Source of the DNA: an uncultured Sphingomonadaceae bacterium
Lineage (GTDB): Bacteria > Pseudomonadota > Alphaproteobacteria > Sphingomonadales > Sphingomonadaceae
NCBI GenBank assembly: GCA_947493215.1
Contig: CANLQE010000001.1
Span: forward strand, 682,001 to 746,000
Length of the DNA: 64,000 nucleotides
Direction of reading: 5' to 3'
The notes under the pieces are model-generated. The model ran no database searches, was not told where the DNA came from, and saw nothing but the letters and a program-made list of their open reading frames with translations. Shown here in pieces: positions 46,260 through 56,551 of the stretch; positions within the stretch are counted from its first letter, which is position 1; every line of letters begins with the position of its first letter. Both the position numbers and the translations under genes were made by a program.

Positions 46260-47389
46260 GCACCAAAAATATCCAGATCACCGCCGCTTTTGATAGCGGA
46301 AACATCAACGTCCATGAAATTGCTGGCACAAAAGCCGAGCTGTCGATTCGTAAAGACAAAGATAGCGAATTTCTCCAGTGGTTCCACTTTCGCGTCACAT
46401 GCGAAATCGGCGATACGCTGGAATTGAATATCAACGGTCTGAAAGATTCCGCCTATCCGCAAGGATGGCCTGACTATAATGCCTGCGTCAGCGAAGACCG
46501 CGAATATTGGGGCCGCGCCGACAGCAGCTATGATGAGGACAAAGGCACGCTTTCTATAGGTTATACCGCCACCAGCAACATCGTCTGGTTCGCCTATTTC
46601 GCGCCTTATACTATGGACCGCCATCATGACCTGATCGCGGAGATGGCTTCAGTAGAAGGCGTTACGTGCCGCACTTTGGGGCATAGCCTAGAAGGTCAGC
46701 CGATAGATTGCATTGAAATGGGTGAAGGTGAAAAACAAGTCTGGCTCTATGCTCGCCAGCATCCGGGCGAGAGCATGGCGGAATGGTGGGCGGAAGGCGC
46801 TCTGGAAATGCTTGCCGATCCCGCGGAACCGCATGCGCGGGCTTTATTGCAAAAATGCCGATTCCATATCATACCGAATATGAATCCAGATGGTTCATTC
46901 CGGGGCCATTTGCGGACCAATTATGCCGGAACAAACCTTAACCGCGAATGGCATGAGCCCAGTGCAGAGAAAAGCCCGGAAGTCTTGTGCGTCCGTAATG
47001 CCATGGATGAAAGTGGCGTTGACTTCGCGATAGATGCCCATGGCGATGAAGCCATACCGGCGGTATTTATCGCTGGATTTGAAGGCATCCCCAGCTGGAC
47101 CGAGAAGCTCGGCCGCAATTATAACGCATACCGAGATCGCCTAGCTGTCCGAACGCCAGACTTTCAAAAGAAACTCGGCTATCCAACGGCTGCCAAAGGT
47201 AAGGCCAACCTGTCCATGTCCACCAACCAAGTTGCAGAGCGTTTCGGCGCGGTGGCGATGACATTGGAAATGCCGTTCAAAGACAATCGGGACTTGCCGG
47301 ATATGGAACAAGGCTGGTCGCCCGAGCGCTGCAAGTTACTTGCTCGCGAATGTTTGGCGACATTGGCAGAATTGATTGACGAGATATAG
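46256..47389 (+). CDS. M14-family zinc carboxypeptidase (cytosolic carboxypeptidase-like)
   Basis: A 377-residue metallopeptidase. An N-terminal beta-sandwich (about 1-125) precedes the M14 domain. The zinc ligands are His and Glu of HPGES and His of DAHGDE; substrate-binding [20 protein letters not shown] and the late Glu in MTLEMPF complete the active site. This arrangement is that of the bacterial relatives of AGBL/CCP carboxypeptidases, which trim C-terminal residues; the bacterial substrate is not known. No signal peptide, so cytoplasmic. Overlaps the lipoprotein gene by four bases. Confidence 0.92.
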   Translation: MSTKNIQITAAFDSGNINVHEIAGTKAELSIRKDKDSEFLQWFHFRVTCEIGDTLELNINGLKDSAYPQGWPDYNACVSEDREYWGRADSSYDEDKGTLSIGYTATSNIVWFAYFAPYTMDRHHDLIAEMASVEGVTCRTLGHSLEGQPIDCIEMGEGEKQVWLYARQHPGESMAEWWAEGALEMLADPAEPHARALLQKCRFHIIPNMNPDGSFRGHLRTNYAGTNLNREWHEPSAEKSPEVLCVRNAMDESGVDFAIDAHGDEAIPAVFIAGFEGIPSWTEKLGRNYNAYRDRLAVRTPDFQKKLGYPTAAKGKANLSMSTNQVAERFGAVAMTLEMPFKDNRDLPDMEQGWSPERCKLLARECLATLAELIDEI

Positions 47390-47458
47390 CGCGTTTTGGC
47401 GGCTAGGCAGCTAAAAAACGGCTCTGCACAGACTGGTTTCGGAAAGGACAGAAGCCTA

Positions 47459-48757
47459 TCAGCTGGCAATGCTAAGGTTAGTGACTGCTTGCCGGTTATC
47501 CGGCTGATCTGGCCAAATTCCGCGGGTGTCATAAACGACCTTACCGGCACGTTCGTCTAACGGAATGGACTTGAACATGTCATGGTCCGTTAACGTGATC
47601 ATGACCGGACAATTTTCCAAGGCGTGGTCAATGTCGATCAGCTCTGCGCCGGTTCCGTCAAATGCGGCTGGCAGTTCGCTAGCATAAGGCTCCACAATCT
47701 TGATGCGCCCGCCGTAGCGCCGCGCCAGTTTGGCAGCGATCTTTAGGGCAGGGCTTTCGCGAAAATCATCGATATTGGCTTTGAACGCCAGACCAAAGCA
47801 AGCGATGGGCACACCGGGCAGTTCGTCAATCATCAGCGACGCTTGTTCCAACACATGGCCGGTTTTCCCCTCATTCACTTGACGGGCGATGCGAATCAGC
47901 GGTGTGTGATTAGGAGCGCCATGGATAATGAACCACGGATCAACCGCGATGCAATGTCCGCCAACGCCGGGACCCGGTTGTAATATGTTGACTCGGGGAT
48001 GACGATTGGCAAGGCGGATAACCTCCCACACATCAAGATCCATTTCGTCTGCAACAATCGAAAGCTCATTGGCAAAGGCAATGTTGACGTCCCGATAGCT
48101 ATTCTCGACAAGTTTTGTCATCTCCGCTGCACGTGCGGTTGTGGTGACGCATTCACCGCGGACAAAGCGACGATAGAAACCCAATGCTTTGCGGGCACAA
48201 CGCGGCGTAATGCCGCCTAAACAACGGTCATTGTTGGTCAGCTCCTCAAGAATTTTGCCCGGCAATACCCGCTCAGGGCAATAGGCAATGGCCACATCCG
48301 GGATATCATGGGTCAATCCCGGTATCTTAAGATCCGGGCGCAATTGAGAAATCAAGTCGCGCATTTTTTCGGTTGTTCCGATGGGAGAGGTCGATTCCAG
48401 GATTATGGTATCGCCTGCTTTCAACGCAGCTGCGACATTTGTGGCTGCTTCCATAACATAACTGGTATCGGGCACGTGATTGTCGCCAAAAGGTGTCGGT
48501 ACCGCAATTACGAAGACGTCTGCTGGTTCGACCTGCAATGAGGCCCGCAGGGTACCGCGTGACACGACGCCCTGAACCAGGCCATCAAGATCAACTTCCT
48601 CGATGTGAATTTTGCCGCTGTTGATCGTATCGACGACATGGGCGGTTACATCGACGCCAAGAACCGAGCATCCGGACCGTGCAATGACAGCCGCTGTCGG
48701 CAAACCAATATAGCCAAGACCCAAAACACAAACGGAAGGTTTTTCGTCGGAAAGCAT
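47459..48757 (-). CDS. wecC: UDP-N-acetyl-D-mannosamine dehydrogenase-like enzyme
   Basis: A 432-residue nucleotide-sugar dehydrogenase oxidising the C6 hydroxyl to a carboxylate. NAD-binding GLGYIGLP is near residue 13, the catalytic Cys269 lies in GPGVGGHCIAVDPWF, and the C-terminal domain has FGLAFKANIDDFRESPA, typical of the WecC group rather than UDP-glucose dehydrogenase. It follows the wecB-like gene on the same strand, so the pair would convert UDP-GlcNAc to UDP-ManNAcA. A second, distinct dehydrogenase is encoded at 53696. Confidence 0.9.
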   Translation of the reverse strand: MLSDEKPSVCVLGLGYIGLPTAAVIARSGCSVLGVDVTAHVVDTINSGKIHIEEVDLDGLVQGVVSRGTLRASLQVEPADVFVIAVPTPFGDNHVPDTSYVMEAATNVAAALKAGDTIILESTSPIGTTEKMRDLISQLRPDLKIPGLTHDIPDVAIAYCPERVLPGKILEELTNNDRCLGGITPRCARKALGFYRRFVRGECVTTTARAAEMTKLVENSYRDVNIAFANELSIVADEMDLDVWEVIRLANRHPRVNILQPGPGVGGHCIAVDPWFIIHGAPNHTPLIRIARQVNEGKTGHVLEQASLMIDELPGVPIACFGLAFKANIDDFRESPALKIAAKLARRYGGRIKIVEPYASELPAAFDGTGAELIDIDHALENCPVMITLTDHDMFKSIPLDERAGKVVYDTRGIWPDQPDNRQAVTNLSIAS

Positions 48758-48875
48758 CGTGATAAAATCTCCTTAGCGCGTCAACAGAGACGCAAAATTT
48801 CAGGAATTATGATAATAGAACATCGTAAAGATTTCGGTAATGGAAAGCGGAGCAGATTGGTTTTGGAGCCGGTGA

Positions 48876-50021
48876 TCAGGGAGTTAGGCTCTGTTCGATA
48901 ATCTCTGCAATACGCTCACTCGCATGGCCATCACCAAAAGGATTATGGGCTTTTGCCATAGAATCATAATATTCTTGGTCATCCAACAGCCGGTTGGTTT
49001 CTTTAACGATCAGGTGTTTGTCGGTTCCGACCAATTTAGCGGTGCCCGCCTCGACGCCTTCTGGGCGCTCGGTTGTATCACGCATTACTAGCACGGGCTT
49101 CCCAAGCGCAGGGGCTTCCTCTTGGACCCCACCGCTATCGGTGAGCATCACAGTAGCGCTGTTCAGCAAAGCTACGAAATTCGGATAATCCAGCGGTTCG
49201 ATCATCGCAACATTGCTTAATCCGCCAAGGGCATCGTTCATAATCGCGCGTACATTGGGGTTGAGGTGAACCGGAAAAATCAGTGCAACGTCATCCCGTT
49301 GCGCGATTTCGCGAAGGGCGGACGCGATATTGGTTAAACCATCGCCGAAATTCTCACGCCGGTGACTGGTGACACCAATTATTCTTTTGTCAGCGAAATT
49401 GTCGAAGAGGCCCTTTAAATCGCTGTTTATCAAGTGATCGCGCTGATTTTTGTCTGCTGTCGTCAGCAAAGCATCTATGACGGTATTGCCCGTAACGCTA
49501 ATTTGCTCTTTTGAAACATTTTCTTTGAGCAACGCCGCCGCCGAGGTTTCCGTTGGCGCAAAATGCTGATCAGCAATATTGCCAATGATTTTACGGTTCA
49601 CTTCTTCCGGCCAAGGGTGATAAATATTATAGCTTCGCAGCCCCGCCTCAACATGGCTCACCGGAATTTTCCGGTAGTAAGCGGCAAGCGCTCCGCACAT
49701 TGCAGTGGCGGTATCACCCTGTACGACCACGCGTTGCGGTTGGATGTCATCTAGTGTCTGGCCAATACCCATCAACAGACGGCTCGTGAGCTCATCAAGG
49801 CTTTGGTCTGGCCGCATAAGGTCCAAATCATAATCTGGCTCAATATCAGCGATGTCCAACACCTGATCCAGCATTTCGCGGTGTTGCGCGGTCACACAGC
49901 TGATCGTTTGCAGGCAGGTTCGCTTGGATAGCGCCCGGATCACCGGAAAAAGCTTTATAGCTTCAGGCCTTGTGCCGAAAATCGTTACAACCTTGGGCTT
50001 GGGTGACGGATTGTTTTTCAT
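48876..50021 (-). CDS. wecB: UDP-N-acetylglucosamine 2-epimerase (non-hydrolysing)
   Basis: A 381-residue enzyme that interconverts UDP-GlcNAc and UDP-ManNAc. The N-terminal IFGTRPEAIKLFPVI, VVQGDTATAMCGALAAY, HVEAGLRSYNIYHPWPEEVN and DSGGVQEEAPALGKPVLVMR blocks are all present. It lies upstream of the wecC-like gene on the same strand (118-base gap), giving a two-step route to UDP-ManNAcA. The longer gap to capD (50022-50234) contains no gene. Confidence 0.95.
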   Translation of the reverse strand: MKNNPSPKPKVVTIFGTRPEAIKLFPVIRALSKRTCLQTISCVTAQHREMLDQVLDIADIEPDYDLDLMRPDQSLDELTSRLLMGIGQTLDDIQPQRVVVQGDTATAMCGALAAYYRKIPVSHVEAGLRSYNIYHPWPEEVNRKIIGNIADQHFAPTETSAAALLKENVSKEQISVTGNTVIDALLTTADKNQRDHLINSDLKGLFDNFADKRIIGVTSHRRENFGDGLTNIASALREIAQRDDVALIFPVHLNPNVRAIMNDALGGLSNVAMIEPLDYPNFVALLNSATVMLTDSGGVQEEAPALGKPVLVMRDTTERPEGVEAGTAKLVGTDKHLIVKETNRLLDDQEYYDSMAKAHNPFGDGHASERIAEIIEQSLTP

Positions 50022-50234
50022 CGCCGATTCAGTACCGAATCTTGCCTAATATTTCCATAACTGCTGAAATTGCATTTGATGTCCGCACCGGCTGCAACAC
50101 CATCGCCATGGTACTGATCAACTTTTTGTCATTGAGGCGAGGGTAGTAAGATCAACCGCTACTTTAGAATCTTTATGTGCCTCTAAATCTCTGATGGAGC
50201 ATGCTTCGGCACTTACCGGGGACTTACAATATCG

Positions 50235-52142
50235 TCAGGATGCCTTTTCGACGTTGATATTATCCCGCTCATGTTCAAATTCCGGGACAAGTATTTTTAG
50301 AAGCGCGATGGCTTCATCCGAATTGCGACATTTTCTGATTTGATCCAATAGCTGGTCCAGGCCAGCCTGTCCCAAATGACCTTCGCGGGCCATCATGATC
50401 CGGTTGTGAACCGTCGATTGCGGATCATTGCCGATAATCAGCTCTTCATATAGCTTTTCGCCAGGACGCAAGCCGACTTCCTCAATCTCAATATCACCAT
50501 CTGAATGGGCGTCGTCACGGATGGTTAAACCGGACAGTTGGACCATAGTCTTCGCCAAATCAATAATCCGGACCGATTTTCCCATATCCAGCACGAAAAC
50601 TTCACCGCCCTTGGCCATGCCGCCGGCCTGAATAACCAATTGCGCTGCTTCAGGAATCGTCATGAAGTAACGCGTGACGTCCCGATGTGTCAGCGTAATG
50701 GGTCCGCCCATCTCAATCTGTTGCCGGAACAAGGGAACCACCGAACCACTCGACCCCAAAACATTGCCAAAGCGAACCATGGAGAAGCTGGTTTCGCTTG
50801 CATCGGCAAATGCCTGTACAATCTGTTCGGCACCGCGTTTCGTCGCGCCCATGACATTGGTTGGGCGCACGGCCTTGTCCGTACTGATGAGGATGAAATC
50901 GCTAACTTTAGCTCTATGAGCTGCACTGGCAATTTCATAGGTACCCAAGATATTGTTTCTTATGCCTTCGACGGGATTGGCCTCAACCAGAGGCACATGC
51001 TTATAGGCTGCTGCATGAAAAACGGTATCTGGCTGCCAGAAAGCGAAAACTTCCTCTAAACGATTTGCATCCGCAACCGACCCAAGTACAGGGATAAATT
51101 CCATATTCTCAAGATCATTATCTTTCGAATATTTTCTGAGCTCTTTTTCAATGGCGTAAAGAGAGAATTCCGAAAGTTCGAACAAGATCAATTGGCGCGC
51201 ACCGGATTTTATGATTTGCCGACAAAGTTCACTACCAATAGAACCACCGGCCCCCGTCACCATGACACTCTTGCCAACGATGGTCCGGCCTAACAGCAAT
51301 TCATTCGGCGCGACGGGCTCACGACCAAGTAGATCTTCGATATCCAGCTCGCGAATATCGTTAAACGATACTTGGCCGTCCATAATATCCTTCATATTCG
51401 GCAGAGTCTGGACATGAACCTTAAACTGCTGAATCTGATCAACAATAGCGCGACGCTTTTTACGAGAGATTTTCGGAAGCGCTAGCAAGATGTCAGTGAC
51501 TGCATATTTATTGATGGTCTCCGGCAAATCACCGCTCCAGAAAACCCTGTCACCATCGAGCTTTTGTCCATCCAGACGCCGATCATCATCGACATACCCA
51601 CGCAATCTCATGGCCGGTTCAGACCGCATGGATGATGCCAATTGCTGACCAGCACTGCCGGCGCCATAGATCAGAACCGTCTTAACCTGCCCACCAAAAC
51701 GGTTGCGCCCCAGAATATCAACCATCAAATAGCGCGCCGTAACGCGTGAGAAACCAACCATTATAAAGAAAATAATGGGTTGGATAACCCCAATTGTCCT
51801 GGGAACGCCAGCCATTCCGATAACCGAAAACAGGACAACCATAGGGATCCCGTAAATGATAAAAGCCCTTACTAAAGTTTTCATCATGCCAGAACCGGCG
51901 TAACGAAAAATCGCATTGTAGACGCCGAGAAAGTAGAACACCGGTATCATGGTCAACAGCGCGACAAGTACGACTTTCTGTATCGCTAAATCCCAATAGA
52001 CCCAAACACCGATACGTAAGGAATAAGCGATCCATATGGATTGAATACAAAGGATCATATCCAAAACCAAAACGATGGCCTGCTTTTGCCAGCGCAACAT
52101 ATTTGCTGTTTTTTCTAAAATGGAGGTGATCAAGGCGGTCAT
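50235..52142 (-). CDS. Membrane-bound nucleotide-sugar 4,6-dehydratase (CapD/WbpM/PglF family)
   Basis: A 635-residue protein. Four N-terminal transmembrane helices (within about residues 15-125) are followed by a first, non-catalytic Rossmann domain (TVLIYGAGSAGQQLASSM) and the catalytic SDR domain, whose NAD motif GAGGSIGSE starts at about residue 297. The dehydratase motifs ISTDKAVRPTNVMGATKRGAE and VRFGNVLGSSGSVVPLF are intact. Relatives remove water from UDP-GlcNAc to a 4-keto-6-deoxy sugar, the substrate for DegT aminotransferases such as the one at 62361. It is the first gene of the leftward arm. Confidence 0.93.
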   Translation of the reverse strand: MTALITSILEKTANMLRWQKQAIVLVLDMILCIQSIWIAYSLRIGVWVYWDLAIQKVVLVALLTMIPVFYFLGVYNAIFRYAGSGMMKTLVRAFIIYGIPMVVLFSVIGMAGVPRTIGVIQPIIFFIMVGFSRVTARYLMVDILGRNRFGGQVKTVLIYGAGSAGQQLASSMRSEPAMRLRGYVDDDRRLDGQKLDGDRVFWSGDLPETINKYAVTDILLALPKISRKKRRAIVDQIQQFKVHVQTLPNMKDIMDGQVSFNDIRELDIEDLLGREPVAPNELLLGRTIVGKSVMVTGAGGSIGSELCRQIIKSGARQLILFELSEFSLYAIEKELRKYSKDNDLENMEFIPVLGSVADANRLEEVFAFWQPDTVFHAAAYKHVPLVEANPVEGIRNNILGTYEIASAAHRAKVSDFILISTDKAVRPTNVMGATKRGAEQIVQAFADASETSFSMVRFGNVLGSSGSVVPLFRQQIEMGGPITLTHRDVTRYFMTIPEAAQLVIQAGGMAKGGEVFVLDMGKSVRIIDLAKTMVQLSGLTIRDDAHSDGDIEIEEVGLRPGEKLYEELIIGNDPQSTVHNRIMMAREGHLGQAGLDQLLDQIRKCRNSDEAIALLKILVPEFEHERDNINVEKAS

Positions 52143-52685
52143 GGCTTCGATTTTTCAAGATCCTAGATTAGTTGAACCGCTGCATCACAATTGACCGTTT
52201 TCTATTAGCCGATTTGGCAGTGTTTTCCAAATGTTTCGGCTTCATCGTTCGCTTCGCGCTGTTTCCGGCTTTGTCAGCGATATCGGGGCCAATACACCCC
52301 ATATGACCGGTCCTTCAATATCATTGACCAGTTGATCGTCGATTTTGTGGAAACAAACTTTTCGAGCGTCGTCATTTATGGCTTTAGGGACAATATGAGA
52401 CTTTCTGGGATAATAAAAATGGAGGACACGGAGGTTGCAAGAGGAGCAGTCGAGTACGGGTGTGACTAGAGTCCTGTTTCCATTCTTGTAGCAAGCTCAT
52501 TGTATCTTGGGAGGCCTGTAGGGCTTTTTTGGGGTTGCAACTTGCTCATTGGGTATCCATTGGAGCGCCCTCTCGTTCTATGTTTGTAGATCGTTATGGT
52601 GAATACTTGGTTATCGGTGCTTATGCTGCCATCTAACAGAACTGCCGAGTCTACCAAGTCCTACAATGTAAAGAGGAGTTAAAGC
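52143..52685. other. 543-base gap between the two arms of the polysaccharide locus
   Basis: Divergent gap between capD and the rightward cluster; it should contain both promoters. No family match and no JUMPstart/ops GGCGGTAG element was seen. One frame (52209-52469, +) is open for 86 codons but has no start with a ribosome-binding site and resembles no protein I know. A GAGGAG site directly before 52686 serves the next gene. Confidence 0.6.
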
Positions 52686-53699
52686 GTGAGGCGTATACTC
52701 ATTACTGGTACGGCCGGATTCATTGGCTTTCATTTGGCACGGCTGTTGCTTGAGCAAGGCTTTGTAATCCTTGGATATGACGGGATGACAGATTATTACG
52801 ATGTCAGACTAAAACAGCGTCGTCATGCAATGTTGTTACAGACACCCAATTTTACCGCTGTGGAGGGGATGCTTGAGGATCAAGCTCACTTTGATGCGGT
52901 GGCAGACGAGTTCCAACCCGATGTGATAGTTCATCTCGCTGCTCAGGCTGGGGTACGCTACAGTTTGGAAAATCCGCGTGCCTACCTCGATTCAAACGTA
53001 ATTGGGACCTTCAATGTAATGGAGGCCGCAAGGCGGCTGAATGTTGAGCACCTGCTCATGGCGTCCACTTCTTCGGTCTATGGCGCAAATGAAGAGATGC
53101 CCTTTATTGAAACCGAAAAGGCAGATACGCAGCTAACAATCTATGCTGCAACCAAGAAGGCTAATGAGAGTATGGCCCATGCCTATGCTCATCTCTGGAA
53201 CCTGCCCACAACCATGTTTCGGTTCTTCACGGTTTATGGCACTTGGGGTAGGCCTGACCTTGCGCTCTATAAGTTCGTTGATGCGATCCTCGATGACCGG
53301 CCGATCGACATCTACAACCATGGAGACATGTACCGCGATTTTACCTATGTTAACGATCTCGTTCACGGCATCCGCCTTCTTATAGATGCAGTACCTGAAC
53401 GTCCGGTATCGCAGGAAGAAATTGAGCCCGGTGACAGCCTCTCGCCTGTAGCGCCGTTTCGAATTGTAAATATTGGAAATTCTGAGAAAGTCGGATTGCT
53501 CGAATTTATCGAAGCAATCGAGGAGTGCCTCGATAAAAAAGCAATTCGAAACTATATGGAGATGCAGCAAGGCGACGTTCCCGCAACTTGGGCTAACGCT
53601 GAACTCCTTCAGCGACTGACTGGTTATCGGCCTCAGACCGATTTTCGCGAAGGAATTGCCCAGTTTGTTTCTTGGTTTAAGGACTATTACAGAAAATGA
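52686..53699 (+). CDS. UDP-glucuronate 4-epimerase-like SDR enzyme
   Basis: A 337-residue extended short-chain dehydrogenase. The NAD motif GTAGFIG starts at residue 8; the active-site Thr/Ser lies in ASTSSVYG and the pair Tyr153/Lys157 in YAATKKANE. The RLKQRR segment after strand 2 and the [13 protein letters not shown] block are typical of UDP-glucuronate 4-epimerases (GlcA to GalA); a UDP-GlcNAcA epimerase is possible given the neighbour. The start is GTG, with GAGGAG upstream. The dehydrogenase gene overlaps by four bases (ATGA). Confidence 0.88.
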   Translation: MRRILITGTAGFIGFHLARLLLEQGFVILGYDGMTDYYDVRLKQRRHAMLLQTPNFTAVEGMLEDQAHFDAVADEFQPDVIVHLAAQAGVRYSLENPRAYLDSNVIGTFNVMEAARRLNVEHLLMASTSSVYGANEEMPFIETEKADTQLTIYAATKKANESMAHAYAHLWNLPTTMFRFFTVYGTWGRPDLALYKFVDAILDDRPIDIYNHGDMYRDFTYVNDLVHGIRLLIDAVPERPVSQEEIEPGDSLSPVAPFRIVNIGNSEKVGLLEFIEAIEECLDKKAIRNYMEMQQGDVPATWANAELLQRLTGYRPQTDFREGIAQFVSWFKDYYRK

Positions 53700-54991
53700 G
53701 CAATATTTCTCATGCGTTTTCGGAAAACGACGCAGCAATCGCGGTTATTGGCTTGGGTTATGTAGGCCTACCACTGGCAGTGGAGTTCGGCAAAACACGG
53801 TCTGTCACTGGGTTTGACATCAACATAGATCGGATTGCCGAACTTGCGGCAGGAAGCGACCGTACTCTTGAGGTTTCTCCGGAAGAGCTGGCCCAAGCAG
53901 AGCACCTTACTTTCACCTCTGATATCGAAGATTTGGCTGAGGCACGGATTTATATTGTGACCGTGCCCACGCCGATCGACGCACACAAGCGGCCTGATCT
54001 GACCCCTCTTATTAGAGCTTCGGAAACATTGGGGAAAGTCCTTAAGAAAGGTGACATTGTTATCTATGAGTCCACAGTCTATCCTGGCGCCACAGAGGAT
54101 GACTGTGTCCCTGTGCTCGAGCGCGTTTCAGGACTTCGGTTTAACATAGATTTTTTTGCAGGTTATTCACCGGAGCGTATCAACCCAGGTGACAAGGAGC
54201 ATCGCCTGGCCACCATCACTAAGGTGACGTCAGGGTCAACTGCCGAAGTGGCTGACACAATCGATGAGCTCTATAGATCAATCATTACGGCCGGCACTTA
54301 CAAAGCGGAAAGCATTCGTGTCGCCGAGGCTGCGAAGGTAATAGAGAACACTCAACGTGACCTTAATATTGCGCTCATAAATGAGCTTGCGGTTATCTTC
54401 AATCGTATGGATATCGATACGGAGGCTGTTCTTAAGGCAGCGGGTACGAAATGGAACTTCCTGCCCTTCCGGCCCGGCCTCGTGGGTGGCCACTGTATTG
54501 GAGTTGACCCGTATTATCTGACATACAAAGCCGAGGAGATTGGCTACCATCCTCAGGTGATTCTGGCAGGACGGCGCATTAATGATGGTATGGGCGCTTA
54601 TATCGCAGGTCAGATGGTCAAAGCGATGATTAGACGCCGCGTTCAAGTCGCTGGTTCCCGAGTGCTGGTGTTAGGTCTGACCTTCAAGGAGAATTGCCCG
54701 GATCTGCGAAACACCAAAGTGGTAGATGTGATCACGGAATTGCAGGACTATGGCATCGAAGTCGACGTGCATGACCCTTGGGTAGACTCGATGGAAGCCT
54801 TTGAGGAATATGGGTTCGCACTTGTGGAGGAACCGGAAACGGGACGATATGATGGGTTGCTGCTTGCTGTGGCGCATGATGACTTCGCAAAGAAAGGAGC
54901 GGCAGGATTGCGACGCTACGGTGCGCCAGATGCGGTACTTTATGACATCAAGGGCGTCTTGGCGCCAGGCGACAGTGATATGCGGCTCTGA
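53696..54991 (+). CDS. Nucleotide-sugar dehydrogenase (TviB/WbpA-like)
   Basis: A 431-residue enzyme that oxidises C6 of a UDP-HexNAc to a uronic acid. The NAD motif [15 protein letters not shown] begins at residue 19; catalytic Cys267 lies in [15 protein letters not shown], and [19 protein letters not shown] is typical of the TviB/VipA group (UDP-GlcNAc or UDP-GalNAc 6-dehydrogenase). Coupled to the preceding 4-epimerase by ATGA, it would yield an acidic HexNAcA donor. It differs clearly from the WecC-like protein. Confidence 0.92.
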   Translation: MSNISHAFSENDAAIAVIGLGYVGLPLAVEFGKTRSVTGFDINIDRIAELAAGSDRTLEVSPEELAQAEHLTFTSDIEDLAEARIYIVTVPTPIDAHKRPDLTPLIRASETLGKVLKKGDIVIYESTVYPGATEDDCVPVLERVSGLRFNIDFFAGYSPERINPGDKEHRLATITKVTSGSTAEVADTIDELYRSIITAGTYKAESIRVAEAAKVIENTQRDLNIALINELAVIFNRMDIDTEAVLKAAGTKWNFLPFRPGLVGGHCIGVDPYYLTYKAEEIGYHPQVILAGRRINDGMGAYIAGQMVKAMIRRRVQVAGSRVLVLGLTFKENCPDLRNTKVVDVITELQDYGIEVDVHDPWVDSMEAFEEYGFALVEEPETGRYDGLLLAVAHDDFAKKGAAGLRRYGAPDAVLYDIKGVLAPGDSDMRL

Positions 54992-55005
54992 CTGCGGCCC
55001 TTGAT

Positions 55006-56289
55006 ATGCGCCGCCTGAACTCTTCTCCTTTGCTCCGGAACATCCTGAGCGTAGCGAGTGGTACGGCCGCAGGTCAGGTAATTACCCTCGCTTTTTCGCC
55101 GTTGATTACTCGAATATATAGCCCTGAGATCTTTGGGCTGCAGGGTATTTTTCTATCCCTTATTAGTATTCTCAGCCCTATGATTGCATTACGCTATCCG
55201 ATGGCAATCGTTCTGGCTGACGATGAAGCGGATGCCGGAAGGCTGTCCCAACTGACACTGCTGATCGCTTTCACGCTTTCCAGTCTTCTCGGACTGTTGC
55301 TGTTATTCGCCCAGGCCCCGGTCCTCACCTTACTGGGAGCCGAAGCTCTCGGCGGACTGATTTGGTTTCTGCCTTTAGCGCTGCTCTGTATAGCGCTGAA
55401 GGATATTAACGATTACCGCGCAGCGCGATTTAATGCTTTTCGCCTGATTGGCGTCGTCACAGTCATTCAAGCATTTCTAACTAACCTTGCCAGAGTGCTT
55501 GGCGGTCTGATTATGCCGACCGCTGGAATTTTGGTAGGGGTCACCTCCGTCGCGCCGGCAGTGCAGGCCGTCATGCTGCGTTTTGGTTTTCGCAAGCGAA
55601 TGGATACTGCTGCACCCCTTTCTTACACTGCGGTATTTTCTTTGATGAAGCGATATAGAGATTTTCCGCTTTATCGTATGCCCACCGATGTTCTAAACGC
55701 AGCCTCACAATCAGTGCCGGTTATCCTCCTCGCGGCACTATTCTCGCCAGCGACGGCTGGTCTCTACGTTTTAACACGCAGTGTATTGATCCTGCCTTCG
55801 AACGTCATCGGCACTTCGATCGGTAATGTTCTATATACGCGCTATGCGGAACTCGCCCGTAACGGGGAGCCACTCATGCCTCTTCTACTGCGCTCAACCG
55901 GGGCACTACTTGCGCTGGCGCCGTTAGTCATTGGCCTTTCTTGGTTTGCCCCTGCCGTCTTCGCTTTCACATTTGGCGAAGAATGGCGTGAAGCGGGGAA
56001 TTATGCACGCTGGATGTCGATATGGATTGGCGTTGCGATTGCCAATGTTCCCACAGTACGGAGCATTCCTGTAATTAACCAGCAGGGAATGTCGCTAGTA
56101 TTCAATGCGGCCCTTACAGTTTTCCGGGTGCTTTCAATCATTGCCGTATACTGGCTGTCGGGAAGTGCTATAATGGCTGTAGCTTCATTCTCTATTGTTA
56201 GCGCTGCAATGAATGTGCTGATGATACTTATATTTGGTTGGTATGTGGCCCGATTTGATCAAAATAACACCGAGCGTCTTTCTGTATAG
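55006..56289 (+). CDS. Wzx-type oligosaccharide flippase
   Basis: A 427-residue protein with about 12 transmembrane helices and the polysaccharide-biosynthesis (MATE-like) fold: NILSVASGTAAGQVITLAFS, LITRIYSPEIFGLQGIFLSL and the central YRDFPLYRMPTDVLNAASQS are characteristic of Wzx/O-antigen flippases. It would move lipid-linked repeat units across the inner membrane for the EpsG/Wzy-like polymerase encoded downstream. No ribosome-binding site beyond a weak one; 14 bases follow the dehydrogenase. The gap to the next gene (262 bases) holds a small palindrome, GGCGAA-AGCGC-TTCGCC, at 56418-56434. Confidence 0.9.
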   Translation: MRRLNSSPLLRNILSVASGTAAGQVITLAFSPLITRIYSPEIFGLQGIFLSLISILSPMIALRYPMAIVLADDEADAGRLSQLTLLIAFTLSSLLGLLLLFAQAPVLTLLGAEALGGLIWFLPLALLCIALKDINDYRAARFNAFRLIGVVTVIQAFLTNLARVLGGLIMPTAGILVGVTSVAPAVQAVMLRFGFRKRMDTAAPLSYTAVFSLMKRYRDFPLYRMPTDVLNAASQSVPVILLAALFSPATAGLYVLTRSVLILPSNVIGTSIGNVLYTRYAELARNGEPLMPLLLRSTGALLALAPLVIGLSWFAPAVFAFTFGEEWREAGNYARWMSIWIGVAIANVPTVRSIPVINQQGMSLVFNAALTVFRVLSIIAVYWLSGSAIMAVASFSIVSAAMNVLMILIFGWYVARFDQNNTERLSV

Positions 56290-56551
56290 CAACGCTACTA
56301 TCGCATGTATTCAGGATAACATTATTCGGATCGTCTAACCAGTGGCCTCTTGATCCATGCATTTTGGCAGCAGCCTGTTGAGAAGGTTAAGCGGCGCAAA
56401 ATACGCTAAATTCTGGAGGCGAAAGCGCTTCGCCAAGGTATTCGGGTAGCTCGATTTATTGTTTCGTTGCTCTCCCAGAAGTTATTTTCTATGGCATGAT
56501 GCGCAGAGGGACGTCGCTAACTGACACAGGCCATTCATAGAAATAATATAT

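Noticed and set aside
52209-52469. 86-codon open frame in the gap between the arms of the polysaccharide locus
   Set aside because: No start codon with a ribosome-binding site at its beginning, no recognised domain; a frame this long can occur by chance.
52143-52685. Search for a JUMPstart/ops element before the rightward polysaccharide genes
   Set aside because: No GGCGGTAG sequence was found in the gap, so RfaH-type control is not proposed.
56418-56434. Small palindrome GGCGAA-AGCGC-TTCGCC between wzx and the ATP-grasp gene
   Set aside because: Short stem without a T-run and no second copy noticed, so not called a terminator or a mobile-element end.
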